In this document: positions 17,880 to 25,416 of the stretch, one piece after another
How the letters are laid out: the number at the start of each line of letters is the position of its first letter
Numbering within the stretch: the first letter of the stretch is position 1
Assembly (NCBI GenBank): GCA_036407095.1
Contig: DASWZV010000172.1
Coordinates: 62,001-126,000 of the forward strand
DNA: 64,000 bases
DNA from: Gp6-AA40 sp036407095
GTDB lineage: Bacteria; Acidobacteriota; Vicinamibacteria; Vicinamibacterales; UBA2999
Direction of reading: 5' to 3'
Program-made: the position numbers and the translations under genes
Notes under the pieces: model-generated
Seen by the model: the letters and a program-made list of their open reading frames with translations, nothing else
Database searches by the model: none
Told to the model about the DNA's origin: nothing

Positions 17880-20600
17880 ATGTGGTTCGAGCGCTGGCGT
17901 CATGTCCTTCCGTTGAAGCTGCGATCGGTCTTCCGGCGGGATGCGGTCGAACGTGAGCTGGATGACGAGCTCCAGTACCACATCGAACGGCAGATCGACG
18001 CACTCGTCGCGGGCGGCATGACGGCGGACGCGGCGCGCACGGCGGCGCTGCGGGCGATCGGCGGCGTCGAGGCGCGCAAGGAGGAGTGCCGCGACACGCG
18101 CGGCTTCTCGTTGATCGACATGACCGTTCGCGATTTGCGCTATGCGTTGCGAGTGCTCCGACGCAGTCCGCTGTTCACCGCAATCGCCATCGGATCGCTC
18201 GCCGTCGGGATCGGCGCGAATGCCGCCCTCTTCCAGTTGATCGACCTCATCCAGCTGCGCAGCGTGCCGGTCGCCAGTCCACACGAACTGACGGAAATCA
18301 AAGTGAAGGGGCAGGGGCCTCGCGCGTTCGGCATCTCGGATGGCTTCAATTCCGAGATTACCTATCCGCTCTGGGAGCAGATTCGCGATCGCCAGCAGGC
18401 ATTCTCGGGCGTCTTCGCGTGGGGAGTGTTCCGGCCCTTTGTCGGTCGTGGCGCGCAGGCGCAGCCCGCGGTCGCCCTCTGGGCGAGCGGCAGCTTGTTC
18501 CGGGTGCTGGGCATTGCGCCCGAGCGCGGCCGCCTGCTGGTCGACTCGGACGATCGTCGTGGCTGCGGCGCGGGAGCGGTCGTCATCAGCCATGCGTTCT
18601 GGCAGCGCTACTTCGGTGGGAAGGAGTCGGTCGTGGGCACTGGCCTGCAGATCCTCGACCAGACCTTCACCGTGGTCGGCGTGACTCCCGCCGGCTTCAC
18701 CGGTCTCGAAGTCGGACGCACCTTCGATGTCGTGATCCCGGTGTGCTCGGCGGCGCTGTGGGGGGACGCGCTCGATCAGCGTCACTACTGGTGGCTGACG
18801 GTGATGGGACGGCTGAAATCATCCTGGTCCATCGCCGAAGCGGACGCGCAACTGAGCGCGTTGAGCCCCGGTTTCTTCGAGGCAACGGTCCCTTCGGGAT
18901 ACAGCGCGGCGAGCACGAAGCGGTACCTCGGGTTCGTGCTCGGCGCCGTGCCGGCGTCGCGAGGCGTGAGCGGACTGCGCGAAGACTACGGACGATCGTT
19001 GTGGCTCCTGCTGGTGATGACGGCGCTGGTGCTGTTGATCACCTGCGGCAATCTCGCGACGCTGCTGCTGGCGCGCTCGAGAGCCCGGGCACGGGAGATC
19101 ACGGTGCGCATCGCCATCGGCGCGACCAATCGACGTGTGCTCTGGCAGCTGCTGATCGAGAGCCTGCTGATCGGTTTCGCCGGCGCCGTCCTCTCGGTGC
19201 CGGTCGCGCTGCTGTCGAGCCGCGCGTTGGTTGCGTTTCTGAGTCCGGACTGGAACCCGATTCATCTGAACCTGGCGCTGAACTGGCGGGTCGTGGCGTT
19301 CGCCGGCACCGTGGCGCTCGTCACGTCGATGTTCTTCGGCCTCGTGCCCGCCGTGCGCCTATCGCTCGTGAGTCCGGTCAGCGGGTTGCGACGAGCGGGA
19401 CGCGGGCTGACCCTCGACCGCACCCGTGCGCTGTTCCAGCGCGGGCTCGTCGTCGGTCAGATCGCGATGTCGCTGGTACTCGTCGTCTCCGCGCTGCTGT
19501 TTGTGCGCAGCTTCAGGAATCTGATCGACGCGAAGACCGGTTTCGAGCCGGAGGATCTGTTGGCGGTCTCGTTTGCCGACCTCGCCGCATCCGGTCTCCC
19601 ACTCGAGCGTCGCATCGTGTTCCAGCAGGCGCTTGCGGATGCGATCCGGATGACACCAGGGGTCGTGGCCGCTGCCTCGTCCACGCACACGCCGTTGAAT
19701 GGTGCCAGCTGGTCGCAGGGGTTCAGATTCACCAGCGTCTCGATCGACGCACGGACGAGTTCGAAGTTCTCGTATGTCGACCCCGGCTACTTCGAGACGA
19801 TGCGGATTCCACTGGTTGCGGGCCGCGGGCTCGCGAGCGCGGATACCGCTGCAAGCCGGCGCGTGATCGTCGTGAACGAGGCCTTTGTGCGCACCCAATT
19901 GCAGGCGCAAAACCCGATCGGCGCGACGCTGCGAACATTTGCCGAACCTGGCTATCCAGCGACGGTGTACGAGATCGTCGGTGTCGTACGAGACACGATG
20001 TACGATTCGCTCCGCGGCGGGATGCCCGCGATCGCGTTCGTGCCGATGGTGCAGCATCCGAGCCCGCGACCGTGGGCCAACGTCCTGGCGCGGACGGATG
20101 GCTCGGCCGGTGTCGGCGACCGCATCCGACACAGTGTCGCGAAGCTGAATCCGGGCATCGTCGTCCAGGTCGCCGAGATCAAGCGCCAGATCCGCGAGCT
20201 GTCGTTGGCCGAACGTCTGATGGCCTGGCTCGCGGGTGCGTTTGGTGCGCTGGCCACGACGCTTGCCGGGATAGGGCTCTACGGTCTCGTGGCCTATCTC
20301 GCCGCCGCTCGTCGTCATGAGATCGGCATTCGACTTTCTCTCGGCTCCACGAGGGCTCAGGTGATCGGCCTCATGATGCGAGACACGGCGCGCCTGGTGG
20401 TCGGCGGCCTTGCGGTCGGCGTGCCGCTCTCGTTCCTGGCGATGCGGAGCGTCAACGCGTTGCTGTTTGGTCCTGCGCCCACGATGCCCACGTCTGCTGC
20501 GGCCGCTGCGCTGCTGGCGGCCGTGACCGTGCTGTCCGCTGGCATTCCCGCCTGGCGCGCCTCCCGTCTGGACCCGGTCGCCACGCTGCACATGGAGTAG
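17880..20600 (+). CDS. ADOP-type ABC transporter permease
   Basis: 906 residues, with the acidobacterial duplicated orphan permease layout: an N-terminal DUF-like stretch (ERELDDELQYHIERQIDAL, RTAALRAIGGVEARKEECRD), then two MacB/FtsX-type permease units. The first has FTAIAIGSLAVGIGANAALF plus a periplasmic MacB-PCD region, the second begins FQRGLVVGQIAMSLVLVVSA. Transmembrane segments such as LLLVMTALVLLITCGNLATL and LAGAFGALATTLAGIGLYGL are clear. No ATP-binding partner is adjacent. It is co-transcribed with padR. The substrate is unknown. Confidence 0.92.
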   Translation: MWFERWRHVLPLKLRSVFRRDAVERELDDELQYHIERQIDALVAGGMTADAARTAALRAIGGVEARKEECRDTRGFSLIDMTVRDLRYALRVLRRSPLFTAIAIGSLAVGIGANAALFQLIDLIQLRSVPVASPHELTEIKVKGQGPRAFGISDGFNSEITYPLWEQIRDRQQAFSGVFAWGVFRPFVGRGAQAQPAVALWASGSLFRVLGIAPERGRLLVDSDDRRGCGAGAVVISHAFWQRYFGGKESVVGTGLQILDQTFTVVGVTPAGFTGLEVGRTFDVVIPVCSAALWGDALDQRHYWWLTVMGRLKSSWSIAEADAQLSALSPGFFEATVPSGYSAASTKRYLGFVLGAVPASRGVSGLREDYGRSLWLLLVMTALVLLITCGNLATLLLARSRARAREITVRIAIGATNRRVLWQLLIESLLIGFAGAVLSVPVALLSSRALVAFLSPDWNPIHLNLALNWRVVAFAGTVALVTSMFFGLVPAVRLSLVSPVSGLRRAGRGLTLDRTRALFQRGLVVGQIAMSLVLVVSALLFVRSFRNLIDAKTGFEPEDLLAVSFADLAASGLPLERRIVFQQALADAIRMTPGVVAAASSTHTPLNGASWSQGFRFTSVSIDARTSSKFSYVDPGYFETMRIPLVAGRGLASADTAASRRVIVVNEAFVRTQLQAQNPIGATLRTFAEPGYPATVYEIVGVVRDTMYDSLRGGMPAIAFVPMVQHPSPRPWANVLARTDGSAGVGDRIRHSVAKLNPGIVVQVAEIKRQIRELSLAERLMAWLAGAFGALATTLAGIGLYGLVAYLAAARRHEIGIRLSLGSTRAQVIGLMMRDTARLVVGGLAVGVPLSFLAMRSVNALLFGPAPTMPTSAAAAALLAAVTVLSAGIPAWRASRLDPVATLHME

Positions 20601-20679
20601 GCCGCAGCCACTCCGCGTTGCTCGACGGAATGATTTGACGCACAATGCGTCCCGCCTGTCGGACTTCGGGGGGACGTGA

Positions 20680-21543
20680 ATGGATCGCAGAGACTTTCTC
20701 TTCGCGCTCGCCACTCCAATCGCGTTGGCACAACTGCCGGCCGTTGCGCAGGGCACGGCCGCAGTCACGCGAAAAGGACGCATCAAGCAGGGCGTCACAC
20801 GCGGTGTGTTTGCGCGCGGCGCGTCACTCGAGGACTGCTGCCGCGAGGCCGCGCGGCTGGGTATCAAAGGGTTCGATCTCATCGGCCCGCCTGACTGGCC
20901 GCTGCTCAAGAAGTACGGCCTCGTGCCGTCGATGTATCCGCTCGGCCCCGGCGGCACCATTGCCGATGCGCTCAATCGGAAAGAGAACCACGCAAAGCTC
21001 GAAGCCTCGCTGCGGGCGGCGATCGACGAGTGCGCGGCGAATCAGGTGCCGAACATCATCACCTTCTCCGGCAACCGGCGGGGGATGGCCGATCAGGAGG
21101 GCGCCGACAACTGCGTCGAGTTCCTGAACAAGGTGAAGGCGCACGCCGAGGAGAAGGGCGTCACGATCCAGATCGAGCTGCTGAACAGCAAGGTCAATCA
21201 CCGCGACTACATGTTCGACCACATGTCGTGGGGCGCCGATGTCATCAAGCGTGTGAACTCACCTCGCGTCAGAATCCTCTACGACATCTACCACGCGCAG
21301 ATCATGGACGGCGACATCGTCCGCGCCATTCGCGACAACATCGCGCTCATCGGCCATTTCCACACCGGCGGGAATCCCGGACGCAACGATATCGACGAGA
21401 CGCAGGAGCTGAACTACCACTACGTGATGCAGGAGATTGCGAGGCTCGGCTTCACCGGCTTCGTATCGCACGAGTACACGCCGAAGATGGGCAGCGACCC
21501 GCTCGCGGTGCTGCAGAAGGCGATCGAGATCTGTGACGTGTAA
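20680..21543 (+). CDS. Hydroxypyruvate isomerase-like TIM-barrel protein
   Basis: 287 residues. The N-terminus MDRRDFLFALATPIALAQLP is a Tat- or Sec-like export signal. The body resembles hydroxypyruvate isomerase/sugar epimerase barrels: LEDCCREAARLGIKGFDLIG, NIITFSGNRRGM, TIQIELLNSKVNHRDYM, RILYDIYHAQIMDGDI and GHFHTGGNPGRNDIDETQEL, with Glu/Asp/His metal ligands in the family positions. Exported versions with this leader are common in Acidobacteriota and Planctomycetota. Start ATG 20680 has GGGGGGACGTGA nearby. Confidence 0.85.
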   Translation: MDRRDFLFALATPIALAQLPAVAQGTAAVTRKGRIKQGVTRGVFARGASLEDCCREAARLGIKGFDLIGPPDWPLLKKYGLVPSMYPLGPGGTIADALNRKENHAKLEASLRAAIDECAANQVPNIITFSGNRRGMADQEGADNCVEFLNKVKAHAEEKGVTIQIELLNSKVNHRDYMFDHMSWGADVIKRVNSPRVRILYDIYHAQIMDGDIVRAIRDNIALIGHFHTGGNPGRNDIDETQELNYHYVMQEIARLGFTGFVSHEYTPKMGSDPLAVLQKAIEICDV

Positions 21544-21663
21544 TGCGAAATTCAAAATGCACAATGCAAAATGCGAAATGCGAAATGAAAAACCCTCGAC
21601 CGGGCGGGCACGGCGACGCGGCAACGCCAACGCCCTTTGCATTTTGCTTTTTGCATTTTGCAT
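21542..21663. repeat. AAATGC-type imperfect inverted repeat overlapping a coding start
   Basis: Left arm about 21542-21590 (TTCAAAATGCACAATGCAAA, then ATGCGAAATGCGAAATG), right arm about 21634-21663 (CTTTGCATTTTGCTTTTTGC, then ATTTTGCAT). It begins immediately at the stop codon of the previous gene, and its right arm runs through the start of the cytochrome gene. Third copy in the window. Confidence 0.8.
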
Positions 21664-22402
21664 GACTGTCGTCTCGGGAACCGCCGCGCTCCTGGCCCAG
21701 GCGGGTCCTTACGAGCGCCAGCGCATCGACGAGGCCGGCGCGACGCGCGGCCGCGCGCTCTACGCGCAGCACTGCATCAACTGTCACGGCAGCACGGCGA
21801 AAGGAACCGATCGCGGTCCCGACCTCATTCGCTCGGTGGTCGTGCTCCGCGATCGATTGGGCAACGGCATCGGACCCGCGATTGCGCCGTCCCGCGCGCA
21901 TCAGGCCAGGCTGACCAGCGCTCAGCTCGTCGACGTGTCTCACTTCCTGCACCAGCGCGTCGAGTCGATTGCCTCGAACAGAAACGCGCGCGCCCCCCTC
22001 GATGTGCTGACCGGCGATCCCGAAGCCGGTCGCGCATACTTCAACGGTACCGGCACGTGCAGCACATGCCACTCGCCGACGGGCGACCTCGCGGGGATCT
22101 CGACGCGCATCTCCGATCCGGTTGCGCTGCAGCAGCGGTGGTTGTTTCCGACGTTGCGGAGAAGCGGCCCGCGTCAAGTGGAGGTCGTCGCGTCCGGCAC
22201 GCGCACGGCTGGCGCACTCGTTCGGCTGGACGATTTCTCCGTGACGCTGCGTGACGCGTCGGGTGAGGAGCAGTCGTTGACGCGCGGCCCCGGTGTGATC
22301 GTGACCGTGAAGGATCCGCTCGCGGCGCATCATGCGCTGCTCGATCGTTATACCGACGCGGACATGCATAACGTAACGACGTACTTGTGGACGCTGAAAT
22401 GA
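21578..22402 (+). CDS. Diheme c-type cytochrome (partner of PQQ dehydrogenase)
   Basis: Two CxxCH heme sites are present: CINCH in ALYAQHCINCHGSTAKGTD and CSTCH in TGTCSTCHSPTGDLAG, so it is diheme. The last part (TVKDPLAAHHALLDRYTDAD then MHNVTTYLWTLK) is shared with the paralogue at 27023. Electrons would pass from the quinoprotein downstream, which overlaps by ATGA. The start is uncertain. ATG 21662 leaves only 13 hydrophobic residues, too short for export. ATG 21578 adds a basic n-region (RARRRG) and ALCILLFAFCMTVVSGTAAL, a good signal peptide encoded by the AAATGC repeat. I favour 21578. Confidence 0.85.
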   Translation: MRNEKPSTGRARRRGNANALCILLFAFCMTVVSGTAALLAQAGPYERQRIDEAGATRGRALYAQHCINCHGSTAKGTDRGPDLIRSVVVLRDRLGNGIGPAIAPSRAHQARLTSAQLVDVSHFLHQRVESIASNRNARAPLDVLTGDPEAGRAYFNGTGTCSTCHSPTGDLAGISTRISDPVALQQRWLFPTLRRSGPRQVEVVASGTRTAGALVRLDDFSVTLRDASGEEQSLTRGPGVIVTVKDPLAAHHALLDRYTDADMHNVTTYLWTLK

Positions 22403-24084
22403 CCGGGCCGGTCCGCCTTCGCCTCCGGCTTCGGCGAAACTCGTGGGGCCGCGTTGCGGTGGGGCAGGTGGGGCGCGCCTTCGGCGCGTGGGGCGCTTGC
22501 CTGTTTGCCGGGTTGACTCTTCTCGCGCAGAGCGGCGTTCAGCCGGCCGCGCTTCGCCAGCCGCTCGGCGACTCCTGGCCGATGTACAACGGCGACTATT
22601 CTGGCCGGCGCTACAGCGCGCTCGCAGCGATCGATACGTCGAACGTCTCGTCGTTGGCGCAGGCGTGGGTGTTTCGTCCCGACGCTGGCACTGCGCCGGC
22701 AGGCGGCGGCGGATCGACGTCAGTCCTCATCAAGGGCACACCGGTCGTCGTGAATGGCGTGCTCTACGTCACGATTCCCGATCATGTGTGGGCAGTTGAC
22801 GCGCGCACTGGCCGTCAGGTCTGGCACTCGACATGGCCATCGAAGGGCGGGTGGCACATCGGCAACCGCGGTGTCGCGGTACTTGGAAACACTGTCTACG
22901 TCGAGACGCCCGACTGTCATCTCGTTGCGCTCGACATCGCGGACGGACGCGAGAAGTGGCGCACCGAGATCTGCGATCTCGAGCAGTTCTATTACGCCTC
23001 CGCGGCCCCGCTCATCGTCGGCAATCACGTGATCACCGGTGTGAGCGGCGACGATCTCGACATTCCCGGCTACATCGAGGCGCACGATCCGGAGACCGGA
23101 ACGCGACAGTGGCGTTGGTACACATATCCCGAGCCGGGTACACCGGAAGCGAAGACGTGGCCGAATGCGGAAGCCGCGGCTCACGGCGGCGGAATGACAT
23201 GGGGATCGGGCACGTACGATCCGGAGCTGAATCTCCTGTATCTCGGCACTGGAAATCCACAACCGGTCATCAATGGACGCAAGCGCCAGGGCGACAACCT
23301 CTTCACGGAATCGATCGTCGCGATCAATCCCGATACTGGCAGGCTGGTGTGGTATTTCCAGCCGTCGCCGCATGACACGCACGACTGGGACGCGACGCAG
23401 ACGCCGGTGCTCATCGACGGTGAGATCGATGGCAAGCCGCGGAAGCTCCTCGCGCAGGCAAGTCGCAACGGCTGGTTCTTCGTGCTTGATCGCACGAGCG
23501 GGAGGAACATCCTGAGCAGGGAGTACGTGCGAACGAACTGGACGAAAGGCGTGGACGCGAAGGGGCAGCCGATTTCCGATCCAGCGAAGGAGCCGCAGAC
23601 CGACGGCACGCTGGTCTCGCCGAATCAGGGCGGCGGACAGAATTGGCCTCCACCGAGCTTCAGCCCACGGACCGGTCTCTTCTACGCCAACGCGACGCGG
23701 GCGTTCAGCGTGTACTACCTCTATCAGAACGAGAACGACGAGAAACCGCAGGGATGGGGCGGCAACGATCGCGGTGGATGGTCGGAGGCGATGCTGCAGG
23801 CGATCGACTACCGCACCGGCGCGATCGCCTGGACTCACAAATGGGCCGACAGTCCCAGCGTCCGTTCCGGTCTTCTGAGTACAGCGGGCAACGTGCTGTT
23901 CGCTGGCGACGCCTCGTCCAACTTCGTCGCGTTCGACGCGGCCAAAGGCGTACCGCTCTGGCACGAGCGTCTGCATACGTCGATCACGAACGGACCGATG
24001 ACCTATGCACTCGACAACGTTCAATATGTCGTCGTCGGGGCGGGGGACCGGTTGTACGCGTTTTACCTCAGGCCGTACCTTTGA
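22399..24084 (+). CDS. PQQ-dependent dehydrogenase (quinoprotein)
   Basis: 561 residues. Export signal of unusual composition (GRVAVGQVGRAFGAWGACLF, cleavage near LLAQS), then an eight-bladed beta-propeller typical of PQQ alcohol/glucose dehydrogenases: SWPMYNGDYSGRRYSALAAI, VVNGVLYVTIPDHVWAVDAR, TGRQVWHSTWPSKGG, WYFQPSPHDTHDWDATQTPV and KLLAQASRNGWFFVLDRTSG. It overlaps the diheme cytochrome by ATGA, so they are coupled. The substrate is unknown. The 60 bp that encode the signal region (22438-22500) look like a GTAGGG-family repeat. Confidence 0.92.
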   Translation: MTGPVRLRLRLRRNSWGRVAVGQVGRAFGAWGACLFAGLTLLAQSGVQPAALRQPLGDSWPMYNGDYSGRRYSALAAIDTSNVSSLAQAWVFRPDAGTAPAGGGGSTSVLIKGTPVVVNGVLYVTIPDHVWAVDARTGRQVWHSTWPSKGGWHIGNRGVAVLGNTVYVETPDCHLVALDIADGREKWRTEICDLEQFYYASAAPLIVGNHVITGVSGDDLDIPGYIEAHDPETGTRQWRWYTYPEPGTPEAKTWPNAEAAAHGGGMTWGSGTYDPELNLLYLGTGNPQPVINGRKRQGDNLFTESIVAINPDTGRLVWYFQPSPHDTHDWDATQTPVLIDGEIDGKPRKLLAQASRNGWFFVLDRTSGRNILSREYVRTNWTKGVDAKGQPISDPAKEPQTDGTLVSPNQGGGQNWPPPSFSPRTGLFYANATRAFSVYYLYQNENDEKPQGWGGNDRGGWSEAMLQAIDYRTGAIAWTHKWADSPSVRSGLLSTAGNVLFAGDASSNFVAFDAAKGVPLWHERLHTSITNGPMTYALDNVQYVVVGAGDRLYAFYLRPYL

Positions 24085-24124
24085 CCTTTGACCTTTGACC
24101 TTTGCCCTACGTGAGGACAGCGAC

Positions 24125-24907
24125 ATGACCAAATCCATCGTCGGTCTTCTGCTCATGATCGCCGCTGCCTCCGCTCAAGCCCCGAACAACGATCTCGGCT
24201 ACACCGACACGCCGATGCTGCCCGGGTTGCCGTATCGCGTCCACGATCCTGCGCGGCCGCATCCTGGTGTCGTGACGCCTGGAGTAGGGGCGGGCTCCGC
24301 GCCGTCGGATGCTGTCGTGCTCTTCGACGGCCGCGATCTCTCGGGTTGGACATCCGGCAAGCAGCCGTGGAAGGTCGAGAACGGGTACGTCGAAGTCGTT
24401 CCCAACAGCGGTGACATGCGGAGCAAAGAGGCGTTCGGCGATGTCCAACTCCACGTCGAATGGGCCGCTCCCGCCGACGTCAGGAACCGCAGTCAGAACC
24501 GTGGCAACAGCGGCATCTTTCTGCAGGGCCGCTACGAGGTGCAGGTGCTCGACTCGTACGAGAACCCGACGTATGCGGATGGGCAGGCGGGCGCAATCTA
24601 CGGGCAGTGGCCGCCGCTCGTCAATCCCGTGCGAAAACCCGGCGAGTGGCAGGCCTACGACATCATCTTCGAAGCACCGCGCTTCGAGGGCGAGCGACTC
24701 GTGAAGCCCGCTAACCTGACCGTTCTCCTCAACGGCGTGCTCCTGCACCACCGCAAAGAGCTGATCGGCGCGACCGTTCATCGCGCGCTCGCGAAGTACG
24801 CACCGCAGCCCGCCGAAGACGCGCTCGTGCTGCAGGACCATCAACAGCCCGTCCGCTTTCGCAACATCTGGATCCGGCGCCTCCGCGGCTACGACGGTCA
24901 GCCGTAG
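24125..24907 (+). CDS. DUF1080 (3-keto-disaccharide hydrolase-like) secreted protein
   Basis: 260 residues: signal peptide (KSIVGLLLMIAAASAQAP), then the DUF1080 concanavalin-like domain: VVLFDGRDLSGWTSGKQPWK, VENGYVEVVPNSGDM, FGDVQLHVEWAAP, NRGNSGIFLQGRYEVQVLDS and a final VRFRNIWIRRL. Members act on 3-keto-glycosides in some pathways, which fits the adjacent PQQ dehydrogenase and Gfo/Idh genes, but that link is inference. The 40-bp gap before it contains four tandem CCTTTGA/C units (from 24078). Confidence 0.9.
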   Translation: MTKSIVGLLLMIAAASAQAPNNDLGYTDTPMLPGLPYRVHDPARPHPGVVTPGVGAGSAPSDAVVLFDGRDLSGWTSGKQPWKVENGYVEVVPNSGDMRSKEAFGDVQLHVEWAAPADVRNRSQNRGNSGIFLQGRYEVQVLDSYENPTYADGQAGAIYGQWPPLVNPVRKPGEWQAYDIIFEAPRFEGERLVKPANLTVLLNGVLLHHRKELIGATVHRALAKYAPQPAEDALVLQDHQQPVRFRNIWIRRLRGYDGQP

Positions 24908-24910
24908 CTC

Positions 24911-24965
24911 GTAGGGGCCGCCTTCAGGCGGCCCGCAGCCGTAGTGTCCGGCTTTAGCCGGACCC
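24911..24965 (+). repeat. Two GTAGGG/GTAGTG-headed stem-loops
   Basis: GTAGGGGCCGCC TTCA GGCGGCC and then GTAGTGTCCGGC TTTA GCCGGAC, both immediately after the stop of the DUF1080 gene and ending just before the blaI promoter. They are likely to act as 3' hairpins for the upstream transcript. Confidence 0.7.
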
Positions 24966-24972
24966 CCCTGGA

Positions 24973-25024
24973 TTGACTACACGTGTCGTCACGATTAGAA
25001 TCCAGCGTGACGACATGAGTAGTC
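24973..25024 (+). promoter_or_regulatory. Promoter with two BlaI-like operators
   Basis: TTGACT (24973-24978), 17-bp spacer, TAGAAT (24996-25001) is a strong sigma-70-type promoter. Operator 1 GACTACACGTGTCGTC (24975-24990) covers the -35 and spacer. Operator 2 GACGACATGAGTAGTC (25009-25024) is nearly the reverse complement-matched copy and overlaps the start codon at 25015. Both fit the TACA/TGTA-type palindromes bound by BlaI/MecI repressors. Little space remains for a leader. Confidence 0.7.
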
Positions 25025-25416
25025 AGAAGCCCCTCAAATCGATCGGAGACCAGGAGCTCGCGCTGCTGCGCTTCGTCAGCGATGCCGGTCACGCCACCGT
25101 GGGGGAGGCCGCCGAGAGCTTCGGACAGCCGCGCGGCCTCGCGCGCTCGACGGTGTTGACGATGATGGAACGGCTGCGCAAGAAGGGACACCTGACGAGG
25201 CGTCCGCAGGAAGGGGTGTACCACTACTCGCCGCGCACCGCTCACCGCACGGCCGTGAAGCAGGCGGTCAGGCGCTTCGTCGATCGCACGCTCGACGGAT
25301 CGATTGCGCCGTTCGTCGCGTACCTGGCCGAGCGCGAACAGCTCTCGGACGAAGAGCTCGCGGAGTTGGAGACGGTACTGGCCCGGCTGCAGAGTCAGCG
25401 CCGGAAACGACGATGA
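25015..25416 (+). CDS. BlaI/MecI/CopY family repressor
   Basis: 133 residues: winged helix of the penicillinase repressor family (SIGDQELALLRFVSDAG, HATVGEAAESFGQ, ARSTVLTMMERLRKKGHLTR, VYHYSPRTAHRTAVKQAV) and a C-terminal dimerisation helix region (LSDEELAELETVLARLQ). It overlaps an M56-family peptidase gene by ATGA (25413), the standard BlaI/BlaR-type pair. ATG 25015 lies only about 14 bp after the predicted -10, so the mRNA is leaderless or almost so. Confidence 0.92.
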   Translation: MSSQKPLKSIGDQELALLRFVSDAGHATVGEAAESFGQPRGLARSTVLTMMERLRKKGHLTRRPQEGVYHYSPRTAHRTAVKQAVRRFVDRTLDGSIAPFVAYLAEREQLSDEELAELETVLARLQSQRRKRR

